From: Rheinheimera sp. SA_1
Lineage (GTDB): Bacteria; Pseudomonadota; Gammaproteobacteria; Enterobacterales; Alteromonadaceae
DNA: 64,000 nucleotides
NCBI RefSeq assembly: GCF_001669775.1
Contig: NZ_LXWK01000015.1
Coordinates: forward strand, 62,001 to 126,000
Direction: 5' to 3'
Shown here: in pieces, positions 55,318 through 64,000 of the stretch
Numbering within the stretch: position 1 is the stretch's first letter
Layout of the letters: every line of letters starts with the position of its first letter
Notes under the pieces: generated by a model
Databases searched by the model: none
The model's input: the letters and a program-made list of their open reading frames with translations, nothing else
Told to the model about the DNA's origin: nothing
Translations under genes and position numbers: made by a program

Positions 55318-57126
55318 TTATTCGATTGAACGGCGACTTTCGACGGTGCGTTGCCGCTCTTGCCGTCCGCCTTCATGACGGGGCATTTCCTGACGCTGTG
55401 ACCGATCAAACTGGCGTGACGCCTGATAGGCTGGTTGTGACCGTTCAATAGGCCTTGGCGCTTCATACACCGGCTCTTGCCGCTCAATTGGTCTTGGCGC
55501 TTCATACACCGGCTCTTGCCGTTCAATAGTCCTTGGCGCTTCATACACCGGCTCTTGCCGCTCAATTGGCCTTGGTGCTTCATACACCGGCTCTTGCCGT
55601 TCAATCGGCCTTGGCGCTTCATAGACCGGACGTTCCTGCCGCTCAATCGGCCTTGGCGTTTCAAATACCGGACGCTCTGGTGCTTCGTAAACTGGTCGTT
55701 CTTGCCGTTCTATAGGTTTTGGCATCTCGTAGACAGGCCGTTCCTGCCGTTCAACCCTTGGAGTTTCAAGCACCGGACGTTCACGTCTGATTGGCTCAGC
55801 CGTGTCGATGGCTGGTCGCTCAACAGATTCCACTTGCTCTGGCGTACTGTAGACCGAACGCTCACGTGTCGGTTGATTGCTGTGAATAGGTTGCGTTTGA
55901 TCAAGACGACCGCGCACTTCACGGCTGTTGCCCTGATGGCGACCGGCATCTACATTGATTTGGCGCTCGACAGCCGGACTGTCTGCCTGTAGGTCATTGA
56001 TGACATCCTGTTCACGGGTGCGTTGACCATTGCGATCCGGACTAGCATCGCGATGCTGACGTAACCGATCACGATCGATGTCGGTGCCCGAGCGCTCATT
56101 CGTGATCACTGCCGCCCGTTGTTGCTCGGGGTATTGTTCACGAACCCGGCGATCTTCCGGCACGCTGATATTATTACGCTGACGCTGATCTGCCGCCCAA
56201 CGTCGTCTTTCACCAACATCAGCTTGTTGGTAACCCTGGCCACGCATTTCGCGGGTTGGCTGATAACTTTGATGGTACACCACTCCATGGCGGTGTTTAG
56301 GATTGTGGCGCCAATGACGACGTTCTTCGTGGTGCACAATGTCACGGGGACGATAGTAATAATTCGGACGATGATGATGGTTAATCACCACAATCTGCCG
56401 TTGTGGCCAGTAAAAAGTCGAGAAATAAAACGCTGACGACACCCGGGCGCCTACGCCCCAATAGACGTAAGAACCACCTGAATAATAATCCGGATATGGC
56501 CAGTGAATGGGTGGATATTCGCGCCACATCCAGTCACCGTACACGACACGCGTGTCATAAACTGGTACATACACCACTTCCGGTGTCCGCGGCTCAATCA
56601 CTATCACTTTTTCCTGACGCTGTACGGTAATGTGTTCCTGATCTTTTAAATGGCCTGCGGCATAAGCGCGTTCACGCAGCGCCTGCACCGTCGACATCAG
56701 CTGTGCTTCCTGAATAAGAAAGGCATCACCGAGTTTTTGCGTCCATTCCAGCTCATTGTTCATTTTGGTCAGCAGCGGCGGAAAGGCGACCAAGGCACGC
56801 ACACTTGGATCCCAGGGCTCGTTTTCTGCAGCTTTTAGGGCTTGTTCTGAAGTCATTGCCGATTGCGCGCTGAGCCAGCGGGTGGCTTTGACAATTTCCA
56901 GCGGATAAGTGGCGGCAATTAAGATGTGCGACAACACTGTGTCTGGATAGAGGGCGATTGGCGCCAGCATCTGGTCAAGTTCAGCCTGGCTAAAAGTGAC
57001 TGCGGCAGCATTGGCCTGAATAGGTGTGCCGGTGTCAGGCGTCGTTTGTGCCGAAACTGTGGTTCCGGTGAGCGCCAGGGCTAAACCTAAGCTAAGCATG
57101 GATAGGGAAAAACCGACACCGTTCAT
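55318..57126 (-). CDS. DUF3300 exported protein with C-terminal tandem repeats
   Basis: 602 residues from ATG 57126 (GGAG 8 bases upstream) with a signal peptide (LSMLSLGLALALTGTTVSAQ). The DUF3300 domain covers about 40-260: LDQMLAPIALYPDTVLSHILIAATYPLEIVKATRW, NEPWDPSVRALVAFPPLL, and EVVYVPVYDTRVVYGDWMW, followed by a Tyr/His-rich stretch. The C-terminal half is disordered and charged, with a 13-residue repeat around APRPIERQEPVYE from about 440 to 570. It is a periplasmic or surface protein of unknown role; the repeats may bind wall or nucleic acid. Ends with its own terminator. Confidence 0.88.
   Translation of the reverse strand: MNGVGFSLSMLSLGLALALTGTTVSAQTTPDTGTPIQANAAAVTFSQAELDQMLAPIALYPDTVLSHILIAATYPLEIVKATRWLSAQSAMTSEQALKAAENEPWDPSVRALVAFPPLLTKMNNELEWTQKLGDAFLIQEAQLMSTVQALRERAYAAGHLKDQEHITVQRQEKVIVIEPRTPEVVYVPVYDTRVVYGDWMWREYPPIHWPYPDYYSGGSYVYWGVGARVSSAFYFSTFYWPQRQIVVINHHHRPNYYYRPRDIVHHEERRHWRHNPKHRHGVVYHQSYQPTREMRGQGYQQADVGERRRWAADQRQRNNISVPEDRRVREQYPEQQRAAVITNERSGTDIDRDRLRQHRDASPDRNGQRTREQDVINDLQADSPAVERQINVDAGRHQGNSREVRGRLDQTQPIHSNQPTRERSVYSTPEQVESVERPAIDTAEPIRRERPVLETPRVERQERPVYEMPKPIERQERPVYEAPERPVFETPRPIERQERPVYEAPRPIERQEPVYEAPRPIERQEPVYEAPRTIERQEPVYEAPRPIERQEPVYEAPRPIERSQPAYQASRQFDRSQRQEMPRHEGGRQERQRTVESRRSIE
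55441..55638. repeat. 39-bp tandem repeats inside the DUF3300 gene
   Basis: Four consecutive 39-base units (55441, 55480, 55519, 55558) that begin CCGTTCAAT or CCGCTCAAT and end CCGGCTCTTG, plus one longer variant, keep the reading frame and encode the PRPIERQEPVYEA unit. Near-identity suggests slippage-driven length change. Confidence 0.85.
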
Positions 57127-57174
57127 GGACAACACTCCTCACTGCCTTAGCAGTCATCACACATGGGTTGAAAA

Positions 57175-57205
57175 TATACCCGGATCTTCAATGATTTTGG
57201 GTATA
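57175..57205. repeat. Solo end of the dispersed palindromic element
   Basis: TATACCC, then ATCTTCAATGATTTTGGG, then TATA: the right end of repeat copy 1 (minus-strand reading) joined directly to the other boundary motif, as if the interior were lost. It lies about 50 bases upstream of the DUF3300 ATG. Confidence 0.65.
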
Positions 57206-57288
57206 GAACTGGTCCGAAATTGCCAGTGATACCTTCGTTTATACGCGGTGCAGTCTGAACCATTTCTGAATACTGCTAGTGGCTATAA

Positions 57289-58197
57289 TCAGCTGTCAGA
57301 CGTACTTTGCACGGGCTTCTGGCGCCGCTGCCACAGGCTGCCAGGATTAAATCCGGTGACCAGCGCGGTACCGGTTAACACGGTCAGCGAACCGGCTAAA
57401 GTGTGCCAGCCAACCTGTTCGTTTAAGAACAACCAGCCCCATAACACGCCGAATACCGGAATGAGAAAAGTGACCGTTAAAGTCGAAGTCGCCCCCACTT
57501 CCTGCACCAATTTAAAGTACAACAAATAAGCGACACCGGTGCAAACCACACCCAATGCTAATACAGCAGCTGCAACACCTGGGGTAATGCTTTGTTGTAC
57601 CGGAAACAATACAGTTGCTGGCAATAAACAACACAATGCGCCCCACATACTACCGTGGGCATTGGCAAAAGGTTCCACTGCTTTGGCGCGACGGGTGTAA
57701 TGAGTGGCGATGCCATAACAACAGGCAGCGCTGGCCGCTGCCGCAACAGCCCACAGTGCTCCGGGTTGTAACAACACCGGGTCAAAACCAACCAGCACGG
57801 CCACCCCACTGACGCCCAGCGTCAAGCCGAATAACACTTTGGCCGAAAGTGGCTGCCGATAAAACATAATGCCAATGACGGCGCCCCAAATCGGCGCCGT
57901 GGCATTCAATACCGACAATAATGACGCTGTTAATACACCAGCGGCATACGCGAACAGCAAAAACGGCAAGGCAGAATTGATAAACCCAAGCTTCAGATAA
58001 TGCTGCCAATGCTCCGCCAGCAATAACCGTTTTTTCAGCAGCAGCGCTGCCAGCAGTAAAAATAATGCCGCAAACAACACCCGGCCATTCATTAAAAACG
58101 CCGGGCCAAGCACAGGCACTGCAATCCGGATAAATAAAAACGAGGCGCCCCAGATGGCGGCTAACAGTAAAAGTCGGGCGATATTCTGTAATGACAT
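57289..58197 (-). CDS. EamA (DMT) family transporter
   Basis: 302 residues from ATG 58197; the open frame extends upstream, but the extension is not hydrophobic in the right phase and has no ribosome-binding site. Two EamA halves: AAIWGASFLFIRIAVPVLGPAFLMNGRVLFAALFLLLA and LSVLNATAPIWGAVIGIMFYRQPLSAKVLFGLTLGVSGV in the first, and TLTVTFLIPVFGVLWGWLFLNEQVGWHTLAG in the second. A GGAAG ribosome-binding site lies upstream. Probably exports a metabolite or amino acid. No partner gene is adjacent. Confidence 0.9.
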   Translation of the reverse strand: MSLQNIARLLLLAAIWGASFLFIRIAVPVLGPAFLMNGRVLFAALFLLLAALLLKKRLLLAEHWQHYLKLGFINSALPFLLFAYAAGVLTASLLSVLNATAPIWGAVIGIMFYRQPLSAKVLFGLTLGVSGVAVLVGFDPVLLQPGALWAVAAAASAACCYGIATHYTRRAKAVEPFANAHGSMWGALCCLLPATVLFPVQQSITPGVAAAVLALGVVCTGVAYLLYFKLVQEVGATSTLTVTFLIPVFGVLWGWLFLNEQVGWHTLAGSLTVLTGTALVTGFNPGSLWQRRQKPVQSTSDS

Positions 58198-58306
58198 GTC
58201 AGGCGCTTCCGCTACTTTGAGGTGGAAACTGCAACAATGTGAAGCAACAGCTGCAGTGTTAAATCGGGTAGTTATGCAAAAAAACACAATAAACAACAAA
58301 ATCAAC

Positions 58307-58336
58307 TTGCATGAGTTCGCAGATTTATCGCATAAT
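58307..58336 (+). promoter_or_regulatory. Candidate promoter for a short transcript
   Basis: TTGCAT (58307-58312) and CATAAT (58331-58336) are 18 bases apart on the plus strand, and a terminator lies about 50 bases past the expected start. Confidence 0.5.
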
Positions 58337-58445
58337 CGCCCTGCTTCATTTTTGCTTTATTGCTTCGGCCCATGCGTTTTGCATGGGCTTTTTCATTTCT
58401 GGCGCTATGATTTATGGAGCATGGTTTTTTATGCGCCTGGACTGA
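58311..58445 (+). other. Candidate small RNA or 44-codon hydrophobic ORF
   Basis: Two readings are possible. With the promoter at 58307-58336, a transcript of about 52 bases (58343-58394) would end at the strong terminator. Alternatively an ATG at 58311 opens a 44-codon hydrophobic frame (MSSQIYRIIALLHFCFIASA and onward to FFMRLD) that reads through the hairpin, but it has no ribosome-binding site. The antisense strand carries the gap between dcd and the EamA gene. The RNA reading is slightly better supported. Neither matches a family I know. Confidence 0.35.
58368..58395 (+). terminator. Plus-strand terminator in the EamA-dcd gap
   Basis: Stem GCCCATGC/GCATGGGC with a 5-base loop and TTTTT on the plus strand. 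No annotated plus-strand gene ends here, which is why a short transcript is suspected. Confidence 0.75.
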
Positions 58446-58478
58446 TAGCCTTAAAAAACCTGAGGTCAGTCAAACTAT

Positions 58479-59069
58479 TCAGGACTGATCGTCTTGCCCA
58501 ATACGACTGGCCACAGCACCGGTTTGTTGCTGATATTTGGCATCGGTTCTTTTGTTGTAAGGCCGGTCGGCTGCGCCTGTCATCAATTCGAAATTCAGCG
58601 CACCAATTTTCATCCCCGGCCGCAGCGCCAGCGGTAACCGACCACTGTTATAAAATTCCAGCACGATATTGCCAGACCAGCCCGGATCGATGCGGTGCGC
58701 AGTCACATGCACCATCAGCCCCAGTCGCGCCAAACTTGAACGCCCATCCAGCCAACCAACAATATCAGCCGGCAAAGTAACCGATTCCAGCGTAATGGCT
58801 AAAGCCAGTTCGCCCGGGTGCAGATAATATGCCTCGTCGTCGTTGAGGACCAACTCATCACTCATCACTGAATCGAGCGCCGCCTGCACTTCTTCGCGTG
58901 GCCCGCTTAAATCAATAAAAGGCGCAGCATAAGCGGTAAAACTTCTGAATTTATGGCCAAGGCGGATATCCACACTGACACCGCTGATCATGTCTTGTTC
59001 TGGCATCGGCTCGATGCAGATTTTACCTTCACTCAGGTACCGTTCGATATCGCGGTCACACAGTCTCAT
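58479..59069 (-). CDS. dcd: dCTP deaminase
   Basis: 196 residues, the usual length (E. coli 193). The dUTPase-like core is present: [71 protein letters not shown] (containing the catalytic E) and [17 protein letters not shown]. The enzyme converts dCTP to dUTP for dTTP synthesis. Its ATG is one base after the apbC stop codon, so the two are cotranscribed; apbC-dcd pairs occur in related bacteria. Confidence 0.96.
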   Translation of the reverse strand: MRLCDRDIERYLSEGKICIEPMPEQDMISGVSVDIRLGHKFRSFTAYAAPFIDLSGPREEVQAALDSVMSDELVLNDDEAYYLHPGELALAITLESVTLPADIVGWLDGRSSLARLGLMVHVTAHRIDPGWSGNIVLEFYNSGRLPLALRPGMKIGALNFELMTGAADRPYNKRTDAKYQQQTGAVASRIGQDDQS

Positions 59070-59070
59070 G

Positions 59071-60153
59071 TTAATCGTCCGTCATGATAATTTGGGGTTG
59101 TTGTTCACTGATTTTTTTACCGCGCCAGTATAATGCGAAGATCACTTGTCTGGCTATTTTCCGATAAATATCAGTACATTGTTCATTTTCGTCTAAAGCA
59201 ATAGGACGGCCGTTGTCACTGTGTTCACGAATGGCTTTCAGCAAGGGTAACTGCCCCAGCACCGGTACCTGATAGCGTTGCGCCAGTTCAACACCACCAT
59301 TGCTGCCAAAAATATCATCGATGTGGCCACAGCTGCTGCACTGGTAATAACTCATGTTTTCAACCAGGCCGAGCAATGGAATATTCACCTGATTAAACAT
59401 ACTGATGCCTTTTTTGGCATCAGCCAGTGCCACATCCTGCGGTGTTGTGACCACAATGGCACCAGCGACAGGTAACTTTTGTGCCAGCGTCAGCTGAATA
59501 TCACCGGTACCAGGCGGCATGTCGACCACCAGATAATCGAGCTCCGGCCATTGGGTTTCATTAATCAGTTGTAATAACGCCTGACTAGCCATCGGACCGC
59601 GCCAGACCGAGGCCGCCTCCGGATCAACTAAAAATCCAATCGACTGCATAAAAATGCCATATTTATGCTGCGGTAATAAATGTTTGTCATCGGGCGAAGT
59701 GGCTTTAGCGCCATAAAGTCCGAGCATGGTCGGAATCGAGGGGCCATAAATATCGGCATCAAGTAAACCGGTTCTGGCGCCTTCTTGCGCCAGACTGACC
59801 GCCAGGTTGACCGCCGTGGTCGATTTACCAACCCCGCCTTTGCCAGAAGCAATCAGAATAATTTGTTTGATGTTGCCGATGGTCGCCGGCAGTTGATTCA
59901 GTGAACTCAGTTCAAGTTGGCCGTGAAAACCGACTTCTTTTAATTGCTGCAGTAATAAGGGGGCTATTGATTGGGCAGCAAACGGCAGTTGCAGTTTTAA
60001 GATATCGCCTGCTGTTTTTTGCTCCAGTTTCAGGTCCAGCAACAACTCACCCAGTGCAACCGGCAGTTCATCGGTCTGAAAATTCTGGATCACTGCTAGC
60101 TGTGCGTCGGTGATCGTTGCGGTTTTTGTTTTATTTTTCCACCAACCAAACAT
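59071..60153 (-). CDS. apbC: Mrp/ApbC P-loop Fe-S carrier protein
   Basis: 360 residues. A short N-terminal domain (about 1-95) of the MIP18/DUF59 kind is followed by the ParA-like P-loop ATPase: deviant Walker [19 protein letters not shown], switch [14 protein letters not shown] and the metal-binding [15 protein letters not shown]. These CxxC cysteines bind the Fe-S cluster in ApbC-type carriers. It loads iron-sulphur clusters onto apo-enzymes. GGAG lies about 10 bases before the ATG. It is divergent from metG, as in many gammaproteobacteria. Confidence 0.95.
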   Translation of the reverse strand: MFGWWKNKTKTATITDAQLAVIQNFQTDELPVALGELLLDLKLEQKTAGDILKLQLPFAAQSIAPLLLQQLKEVGFHGQLELSSLNQLPATIGNIKQIILIASGKGGVGKSTTAVNLAVSLAQEGARTGLLDADIYGPSIPTMLGLYGAKATSPDDKHLLPQHKYGIFMQSIGFLVDPEAASVWRGPMASQALLQLINETQWPELDYLVVDMPPGTGDIQLTLAQKLPVAGAIVVTTPQDVALADAKKGISMFNQVNIPLLGLVENMSYYQCSSCGHIDDIFGSNGGVELAQRYQVPVLGQLPLLKAIREHSDNGRPIALDENEQCTDIYRKIARQVIFALYWRGKKISEQQPQIIMTDD

Positions 60154-60325
60154 CTGTTTAACTCCGCAGGGTCAAAAATCAGGGACTCATAATTCAGGTG
60201 CTTACACTGCAAAACACAACAGAGAAAAACACCATCAGCACCTTCTGTGGGGTGCGCTTTAACGGCCGTTATTGTATCATGTTGTTATCTCTTTTCAGTT
60301 ATTTATGCATGCAGAGCCATTTTTG

Positions 60326-62404
60326 ATGACCCAACGTAAAATTTTGATCACCAGCGCCCTTCCTTATGCCAACGGTCCTATCCATTTAGGCCATTTACTG
60401 GAATATATTCAGACCGACATCTGGTCACGTTTTCAGAAAAGTCGCGGTCATCAGTGTTATTACGTTTGTGCTGATGACGCGCATGGCACGCCAATTATGC
60501 TCAAAGCGCAGCAGCTCGGTTTAACGCCAGAGCAAATGATTGCCCAAACATCCGTTGAACATCAGGCTGATTTTAAAGAATTTCTGATTGCCTTTGATAA
60601 TTACCACAGCACGCACAGCGATGAAAACCGCGCTTTTGCCAGCGAGATTTATCAAAAACTCGATGCCGGTGGTTATATCAAACGTAAAACCATCAGCCAG
60701 CTGTTTGACCCGGAAAAACAAATGTTCCTGCCGGACCGCTTTGTCAAAGGCGATTGCCCGAAATGTGGTGCTGTGGATCAAAACGGTGACAGCTGTGATT
60801 CTTGCGGCGCCACTTACAGCCCGACTGAACTGAAAAACCCACGCTCTGTGGTGTCTGGCGCCACACCGGTTTTGAAAGATTCCGAACATTATTTCTTTGA
60901 TTTACCAGCCTTTGAGCAAATGTTGCAGGACTGGACCCGTGGCGGTTCACTGCAAAGCGAAATGGCGAACAAACTGCAGGAATGGTTTAAAGAAGGTTTG
61001 CAGCAGTGGGATATCAGCCGCGATGCGCCATATTTCGGTTTTGAAATTCCAGGCGCGCCGGGTAAATTTTTCTACGTTTGGCTCGATGCGCCTATTGGCT
61101 ATCTGGCGAGCTTTAAAAACCTCTGTGATAAAACCGGGATCAACTTCGACGACTTCTGGAAACTCGATTCTGACGCCGAGGTGTATCACTTTATCGGTAA
61201 AGACATTATCTATTTCCACAGCTTGTTCTGGCCTGCGATGCTGGACGGTGCCGGTTATCGCAAACCAAGCAGCGTATTTGCCCATGGTTTTGTCACGGTC
61301 AATGGCGCGAAAATGTCGAAATCCCGCGGCACTTTTATCAAGGCACGCACTTATTTGGATAACTTAAATCCGGAGTATCTGCGTTATTACTTCGCCTCGA
61401 AATTAACCTCAGGCATTGTTGATCTCGATTTAAACCTCGACGACTTTTCACAAAAAGTGAATGCCGATTTAGTCGGTAAAGTGGTCAATATCGCCAGTCG
61501 TTGCGCCAGCTTTATCAGCAAAAAATTCGACAGCACTTTATCTGCGGATATTGCAGAGCCTGAACTGTTGGCCGAATTTGTAGCGCAAGGTGAAAACATC
61601 GCAGCTTCGTTTGAACAACGGGAATTTGCCCGCGCTATTCGCGACATTATGGCGCTGGCCGACAAAGCTAACCAATATATCGACGCCAAAGCGCCGTGGG
61701 TGCTGGCCAAAGATGAAACCAAACAAGTTGAAACCCATCAGGTGTGTTCGATGGGTATTCATCTGTTCCGCGTACTGATGCATTATTTAAAACCAGTGTT
61801 ACCAGCGATGGCGACCGAAGTTGAAGCCTTTTTAAACAGTGAATTACGCTGGGACAATTACCAAACAGTGCTGACTGCGCATCGCATCAACGTCTTTAAA
61901 CCATTGATGCAGCGGGTTGACCCGGTCAAAGTGCAGGCGATGGTCGATGCCTCGAAAGATAACCTGCAGGCCAGTGCTGAGCCGGTGAAAGTGGCCGCTA
62001 AGACGGCAGCGAAAACAGACAGCAAATCTGCGGTCGTGGCCACAGACAGCACGGCAACTGGCTTTGAACCACTGGCACCAACCATCAATTTTGATGATTT
62101 CGCTAAACTCGACTTACGGGTGGCGCGGATTGTCAGCGCTGAGCACGTTGAAGGTGCCGATAAGCTGGTGAAACTGCAGCTTGACCTGGGTTTTGAAACC
62201 CGCCAGGTATTTGCCGGGATTAAATCTGCTTATGAACCTGCCGATTTAGTCGGCCGTTTAACGGTCATGGTCGCCAATCTGGCGCCACGCAAAATGCGCT
62301 TTGGTATGTCCGAAGGCATGGTGATGGCTGCAGGCCCTGGTGGCGCAGATATATTCCTGCTGACGCCGGATGATGGCGCAACACCTGGCATGCAGGTGAA
62401 GTAA
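60326..62404 (+). CDS. metG: Methionyl-tRNA synthetase
   Basis: 692 residues from ATG 60326 ([17 protein letters not shown]), which matches the conserved N-terminus; an upstream ATG at 60305 is less likely. Class I core with HLGH at 20-23 and KMSKSRG about residue 330. A zinc knuckle of four cysteines lies in [18 protein letters not shown], as in MetRS1-type enzymes. The C-terminal 110 residues form the EMAP-like tRNA-binding domain ([26 protein letters not shown]). Slightly longer than E. coli MetG (677) because of an Ala/Lys linker. Essential for translation. Confidence 0.97.
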   Translation: MTQRKILITSALPYANGPIHLGHLLEYIQTDIWSRFQKSRGHQCYYVCADDAHGTPIMLKAQQLGLTPEQMIAQTSVEHQADFKEFLIAFDNYHSTHSDENRAFASEIYQKLDAGGYIKRKTISQLFDPEKQMFLPDRFVKGDCPKCGAVDQNGDSCDSCGATYSPTELKNPRSVVSGATPVLKDSEHYFFDLPAFEQMLQDWTRGGSLQSEMANKLQEWFKEGLQQWDISRDAPYFGFEIPGAPGKFFYVWLDAPIGYLASFKNLCDKTGINFDDFWKLDSDAEVYHFIGKDIIYFHSLFWPAMLDGAGYRKPSSVFAHGFVTVNGAKMSKSRGTFIKARTYLDNLNPEYLRYYFASKLTSGIVDLDLNLDDFSQKVNADLVGKVVNIASRCASFISKKFDSTLSADIAEPELLAEFVAQGENIAASFEQREFARAIRDIMALADKANQYIDAKAPWVLAKDETKQVETHQVCSMGIHLFRVLMHYLKPVLPAMATEVEAFLNSELRWDNYQTVLTAHRINVFKPLMQRVDPVKVQAMVDASKDNLQASAEPVKVAAKTAAKTDSKSAVVATDSTATGFEPLAPTINFDDFAKLDLRVARIVSAEHVEGADKLVKLQLDLGFETRQVFAGIKSAYEPADLVGRLTVMVANLAPRKMRFGMSEGMVMAAGPGGADIFLLTPDDGATPGMQVK

Positions 62405-62420
62405 GCCGGAGCCACAAATC

Positions 62421-62450
62421 AGGGCGCTTACCCATAAGCGTCCTATTTTT
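62421..62450 (+). terminator. Terminator after metG
   Basis: Stem AGGGCGCTTA/TAAGCGTCCT (one G-T pair), 4-base loop, then ATTTTT, starting about 17 bases after the metG stop. Confidence 0.85.
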
Positions 62451-62542
62451 AGCCGTTATTATTGATTTTATTGCTTTAAACTCAGTTCCTTAAATATTGT
62501 TTTGATAGAATAACAAGTTCCCGACAGGCTTAAGGACAGCAG

Positions 62543-64000
62543 ATGTCTGCCACTATCCGCTCATTTTCTTCATTGTATTTAGCCACCTTACTAATGGTAT
62601 TGGCGGCAGGTTTACTCACCACTTATCTGGGCTTGCGCCTGGCCGCTATTGACGTGTCCAAAATCTGGATTGGCGGCATGATGTCAGCCTATTATCTGGG
62701 TTTGGTGGCGGGTTCAAAAATTGGCCACAAGCTCATAGCGCGGGTTGGCCACATCCGGGCTTTTGTCGCGACCGCTGGTATTGTCACGGCGTCTGCGCTG
62801 GGTCATGCCCTGATTGACGATCTCAACGTCTGGCTGGTGCTGCGGCTGATGGTGGGTATTTGTATGATGTGCCAATACATGGTGCTGGAAAGCTGGCTGA
62901 ATGAACAAGCCGACAGCAAAAACCGCGGCACGGTGTTTGCCAGTTATATGATAGTTTCTTACCTCGGTTTAGTGCTTGGCCAGGGGGCGATGAGTTTAAA
63001 CCCGGAACTGACGATTAAACCGCTGATTTTAGTCGCGATGTGTTTTGCACTTTGTATAGTTCCGCTGGCGTTGACCCGCCGAATTCACCCGCATCCGATG
63101 CGCCCGGCGCCGCTGAAAATTAAAGTGTTCTGGCAAAAAGTACCACAATCACTCACCACCATCGCACTGGCTGGCATGATTGTCGGTTCGTTTTATGGTC
63201 TGGCACCGGCTTTTGCCGCCAGTCAGGGCATGAATACTGAACAAGTTGCTGCATATATGGCGGTCACTGTCGTGGCAGGTTTATTGGCGCAGTGGCCGAT
63301 GGGGAAATTATCCGACCGGGTGCGCCGTTCGAGGCTTATTCGCACCAATACTGTATTGTTGGGCTTATTAGTCTTAGCAATGGCAATTTTGCCATTGTCC
63401 GGGCCTTTGCAGCTGGTGTTTACTTTTTGCTTTGGCATCCTGGCTTTTACCTTGTATCCACTGGCGACCGCTATGGCCAATCAACATATTGAACAAGATG
63501 AACGGGTTGCCCTGTCGGCTACCATTCTGTTGACCTTTGGTTTAGGCGCTAGTACCGGGCCTTTGATTGCTTCTGCATTTATGCAATTTGGTGGCAGCCG
63601 GATGCTGTATGCCTTTATGGCGTTGGTGGCGGCGTTGTTGTTTGTGCGACTGACCCAAGTGAACTATCAGCAAAAACAACAGGACAAAGCGCAGCCGAAA
63701 GACTATGTGATGGCTTCGGGCGATTTAGTGTCATCGCCGCTGGCGGCAGCTTTGGATCCGAGGGTTGATTTAGCAACGGCACAACAACAACTGATGGCAG
63801 AGCCGGCAGACGCCATAACCGAGCCAGGACAAGGTATGCAGCATGAAATGCAGTTTGAGTCGGAGCCTGCAGCAGATGTTATTGGAACCAATTCTTCAAT
63901 CGCAGATCAGCCTGATTCAAATCATCCGGTCGCTGATGCTGCCGAAGTTGCAGCGACAGCGAAAACTACCACTGTGGCCGATCAGGTAAAACAAGACAGG
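62543..64000 (+). CDS. MFS transporter (YcaD-like), 3' end beyond window
   Basis: ATG 62543 with AAGGA about 7 bases upstream; 486 codons are visible without a stop. Twelve helices are visible in the first 380 residues (LATLLMVLAAGLLTTYLGLRLA, IGGMMSAYYLGLVAGSKIG, VWLVLRLMVGICMMCQYMVLESWLN, AYMAVTVVAGLLAQWPMGKLSDRV). VLESWLNEQADSKNRG and the WPMGKLSDR loop match the YcaD-type major facilitator subfamily. After about residue 390 comes a long polar Gln/Ala/Asp-rich cytoplasmic tail that still continues at the window edge, unusual for the family. Substrate unknown. Confidence 0.9.
   Translation, partial: MSATIRSFSSLYLATLLMVLAAGLLTTYLGLRLAAIDVSKIWIGGMMSAYYLGLVAGSKIGHKLIARVGHIRAFVATAGIVTASALGHALIDDLNVWLVLRLMVGICMMCQYMVLESWLNEQADSKNRGTVFASYMIVSYLGLVLGQGAMSLNPELTIKPLILVAMCFALCIVPLALTRRIHPHPMRPAPLKIKVFWQKVPQSLTTIALAGMIVGSFYGLAPAFAASQGMNTEQVAAYMAVTVVAGLLAQWPMGKLSDRVRRSRLIRTNTVLLGLLVLAMAILPLSGPLQLVFTFCFGILAFTLYPLATAMANQHIEQDERVALSATILLTFGLGASTGPLIASAFMQFGGSRMLYAFMALVAALLFVRLTQVNYQQKQQDKAQPKDYVMASGDLVSSPLAAALDPRVDLATAQQQLMAEPADAITEPGQGMQHEMQFESEPAADVIGTNSSIADQPDSNHPVADAAEVAATAKTTTVADQVKQDR

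Noticed and set aside
55441-55638. Regular repeats that could suggest a CRISPR array
   Set aside because: The units are contiguous 39-bp coding repeats without unique spacers and lie inside a real gene.
55134-55664. Open frame of 176 codons with repeated KRQGLLNGK-like units
   Set aside because: It is the DUF3300 gene's 39-bp repeat read in another frame on the same strand; it lacks a ribosome-binding site and continues into unrelated sequence.
58154-58780. Open frame of 208 codons on the plus strand
   Set aside because: It overlaps dcd and the EamA start antisense, and its codon pattern is that of a shadow frame.
60237-60257. Hairpin in the apbC-metG gap
   Set aside because: The 5-bp stem is too short and lies between divergent promoters, so a role as terminator or attenuator is not supported.

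Overview
The window is a chromosomal segment of a Gram-negative gammaproteobacterium. Two TonB-dependent receptors, several exported peptidases, proQ-prc and pepN-DUF2835 linkages, metG divergent from an apbC/mrp gene, a PAS-GGDEF enzyme and orphan periplasmic binding proteins all fit a free-living aquatic member of the Alteromonadales/Chromatiales side. Rheinheimera or a close relative is my best guess, an inference from gene content and style, not a database result. Coding density is high, base composition is close to 50% GC, and most genes up to about 47.6 kb and again at 54.6-60.2 kb lie on the minus strand. No prophage, complete insertion sequence, CRISPR array or plasmid function was seen.

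Layout. 1-6.0 kb (minus): an envelope cluster in the order DUF1302 beta-rich protein, DUF1329 protein, terminator, YCF48-like beta-propeller, RND/MMPL exporter (cut by the window edge). 6.4-9.2 kb: pepN with DUF2835. 9.5-12.4 kb: NhaC antiporter and an NSS-family transporter. 12.6-16.2 kb: msrC, a small acidic protein, proQ, prc. 16.3-22.9 kb: SIMPL protein, exported M1 aminopeptidase, diguanylate cyclase, Ser/Thr kinase-like protein and a divergent solute-binding protein. 23.0-26.8 kb: branched-chain 2-oxoacid dehydrogenase E1alpha-E1beta-E2 operon. 27.4-31.1 kb: astE, lamin-tail/endonuclease I, EamA exporter. 31.36 kb: tRNA-Pro(GGG), followed by an AT-rich patch with one unknown secreted protein. 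33.4-38.5 kb: a second binding protein, a Fur-box TonB receptor and a ZIP metal transporter with its own Fur-like box. 38.6-46.2 kb: TonB receptor, S9 peptidase and a membrane-bound winged-helix regulator with a beta-propeller. 46.5-54.4 kb: metallophosphatase, ABM monooxygenase, SbtA/LysR pair, third binding protein, ltaE, ABC exporter. 54.6-64 kb: GST, DUF3300 repeat protein, EamA, dcd, apbC, metG, and an MFS transporter cut by the window edge.

How genes fit together. The window is rich in peptide and protein breakdown (PepN, ColAP-like M1, S9D-like peptidase, Prc) and amino-acid catabolism (bkd, astE, ltaE), with import through TonB receptors. That suits an organism living on proteinaceous matter. 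Iron control is visible as two Fur-like operators.

The most unusual structure lies between genes. A dispersed palindromic element of about 130-150 bp occurs in three full copies (9.4, 27.0, 30.0 kb) plus one solo end (57.2 kb), and its core hairpin is kept by paired base changes. A second, REP-like 38-bp palindrome occurs twice (28.6, 34.5 kb). A 231-bp hairpin-rich element with 15-bp terminal inverted repeats (54.4 kb) supplies the stop codon of the ABC transporter. A candidate short RNA or small ORF with its own promoter and terminator lies at 58.3 kb. I did not find a clear, complete new defence or biosynthetic system. The TonB receptor/S9 peptidase/propeller-regulator set and the repeat families are the best leads.
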